From positions 1 to 13,508 of the forward strand of contig DAIEPN010000209.1 of NCBI GenBank assembly GCA_027348355.1: DNA of 13,508 nucleotides. The letters are read 5' to 3'. Origin of the DNA: Chlamydiota bacterium. Lineage in GTDB: Bacteria > Chlamydiota > Chlamydiia > Chlamydiales > Rhabdochlamydiaceae. The translations under genes and the position numbers were made by a program. This document shows, in pieces, positions 13,234-13,508 of this stretch. Numbering within the stretch: the stretch's first letter is position 1; each line of letters opens with the position of its first letter. Below the pieces are notes generated by a model, which was not told the origin of the DNA, searched no databases, and saw only the letters and a list, made by a program, of their open reading frames with translations.

Positions 13234-13508
13234 GGCACTCCTTTTCCTCTTCGTCGCTTAATAGGGCAAATGCCTCTTCGGTCATAGTTTGCATACTGAA
13301 GTCAAGATCCTTACCACCAAGGACTCTCTGCATATTTTTGTCATAGGCATCTTTTGGCCAAATCTCAATCTTGTTCATTACTCCCGCAATCACCATTTCA
13401 CCTTTAATTCCAACTAGGCTTTTTAAAGTGCTAGGAAGGACAACCCTTCCAATTTTGTCGCAAGTAGTCTGATATAATGTGGAAAAAAATAAGGTGAAAA
13501 ATTTTTGG
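13223..13508 (-). CDS. mraZ: MraZ, transcriptional regulator of the dcw cluster (C-terminal part, start outside window)
   Basis: DNA-binding regulator normally encoded first in the dcw operon; it binds repeats upstream of itself and, in other bacteria, interacts with RsmH. The visible 94 residues are the second of the two AbrB-like SpoVT/MraZ repeats. They show a helix/loop (FFTLFFSTLYQTTCD), then DKIGRVVLPSTLKSLVGI, the usual DKxGRxxxP motif with Leu before the Pro. GEMVIAGVMNKIEIWPKDAY follows, with the family's conserved EIW. The C-terminus is acidic (LLSDEEEKECHEK). The TAA at 13223-13225 overlaps the rsmH start at 13231-13233 by 11 bases, which suggests translational coupling. The N-terminal repeat and promoter lie beyond the window end. 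Confidence 0.9.
   Translation of the reverse strand, partial: QKFFTLFFSTLYQTTCDKIGRVVLPSTLKSLVGIKGEMVIAGVMNKIEIWPKDAYDKNMQRVLGGKDLDFSMQTMTEEAFALLSDEEEKECHEK

Overview
The window comes from a member of the Chlamydiae, probably an amoeba- or arthropod-associated family rather than Chlamydia itself. Three things point there. It holds a 529-residue ATP/ADP translocase of the energy-parasite type. The order gnd / lepA / npt1 is, as I recall, that of Chlamydia trachomatis (CT063-CT065). The block amiA-murE-pbp3-(ftsL-like)-rsmH is, also from memory, that of CT268-CT272. The DNA is A+T-rich and the genes look like resident, slowly evolving bacterial genes. I see no phage, insertion-sequence, CRISPR or integrase signature.

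Left part, + strand. The tail of an unrecognised gene (2-172) ends in a strong hairpin. It is followed by npt1 (424-2013), which has a 250-base leader containing a promoter, two hairpins and a three-codon minicistron. A strong terminator (2039-2080) and a consensus-like promoter (2085-2113) separate npt1 from lepA (2152-3957). Between lepA and gnd lies a block of about 2 kb (3960-5930) holding three small hydrophobic, mutually related proteins of unknown function: one full-length (237 aa), one internally deleted and probably frameshifted at its start, and one that keeps only the N-terminal part. Each has its own 5' region. The first two share an A/T-rich upstream element and an identical 12-base ribosome-binding-site/start segment. 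This lineage-specific family is the most novel content here.

Middle. gnd (6-phosphogluconate dehydrogenase) runs on the - strand, convergent with the small genes. It diverges from a tRNA-Arg(CCT) that has a near-consensus promoter.

Right part, - strand. A piece of the division and cell-wall (dcw) cluster reads mraZ (cut by the window end), rsmH, ftsL-like, pbp3/ftsI, murE and then amiA. The coupling is tight: mraZ/rsmH overlap by 11 bases and pbp3/murE by 4 (GTGA). Together these genes make the meso-diaminopimelate UDP-MurNAc tripeptide (MurE), crosslink septal peptidoglycan (PBP3) and trim it (AmiA), as expected for the thin peptidoglycan ring of chlamydiae. rsmH is split by a one-base deficit in a run of nine T, so it is a pseudogene, a slippage-dependent gene or a sequencing error.
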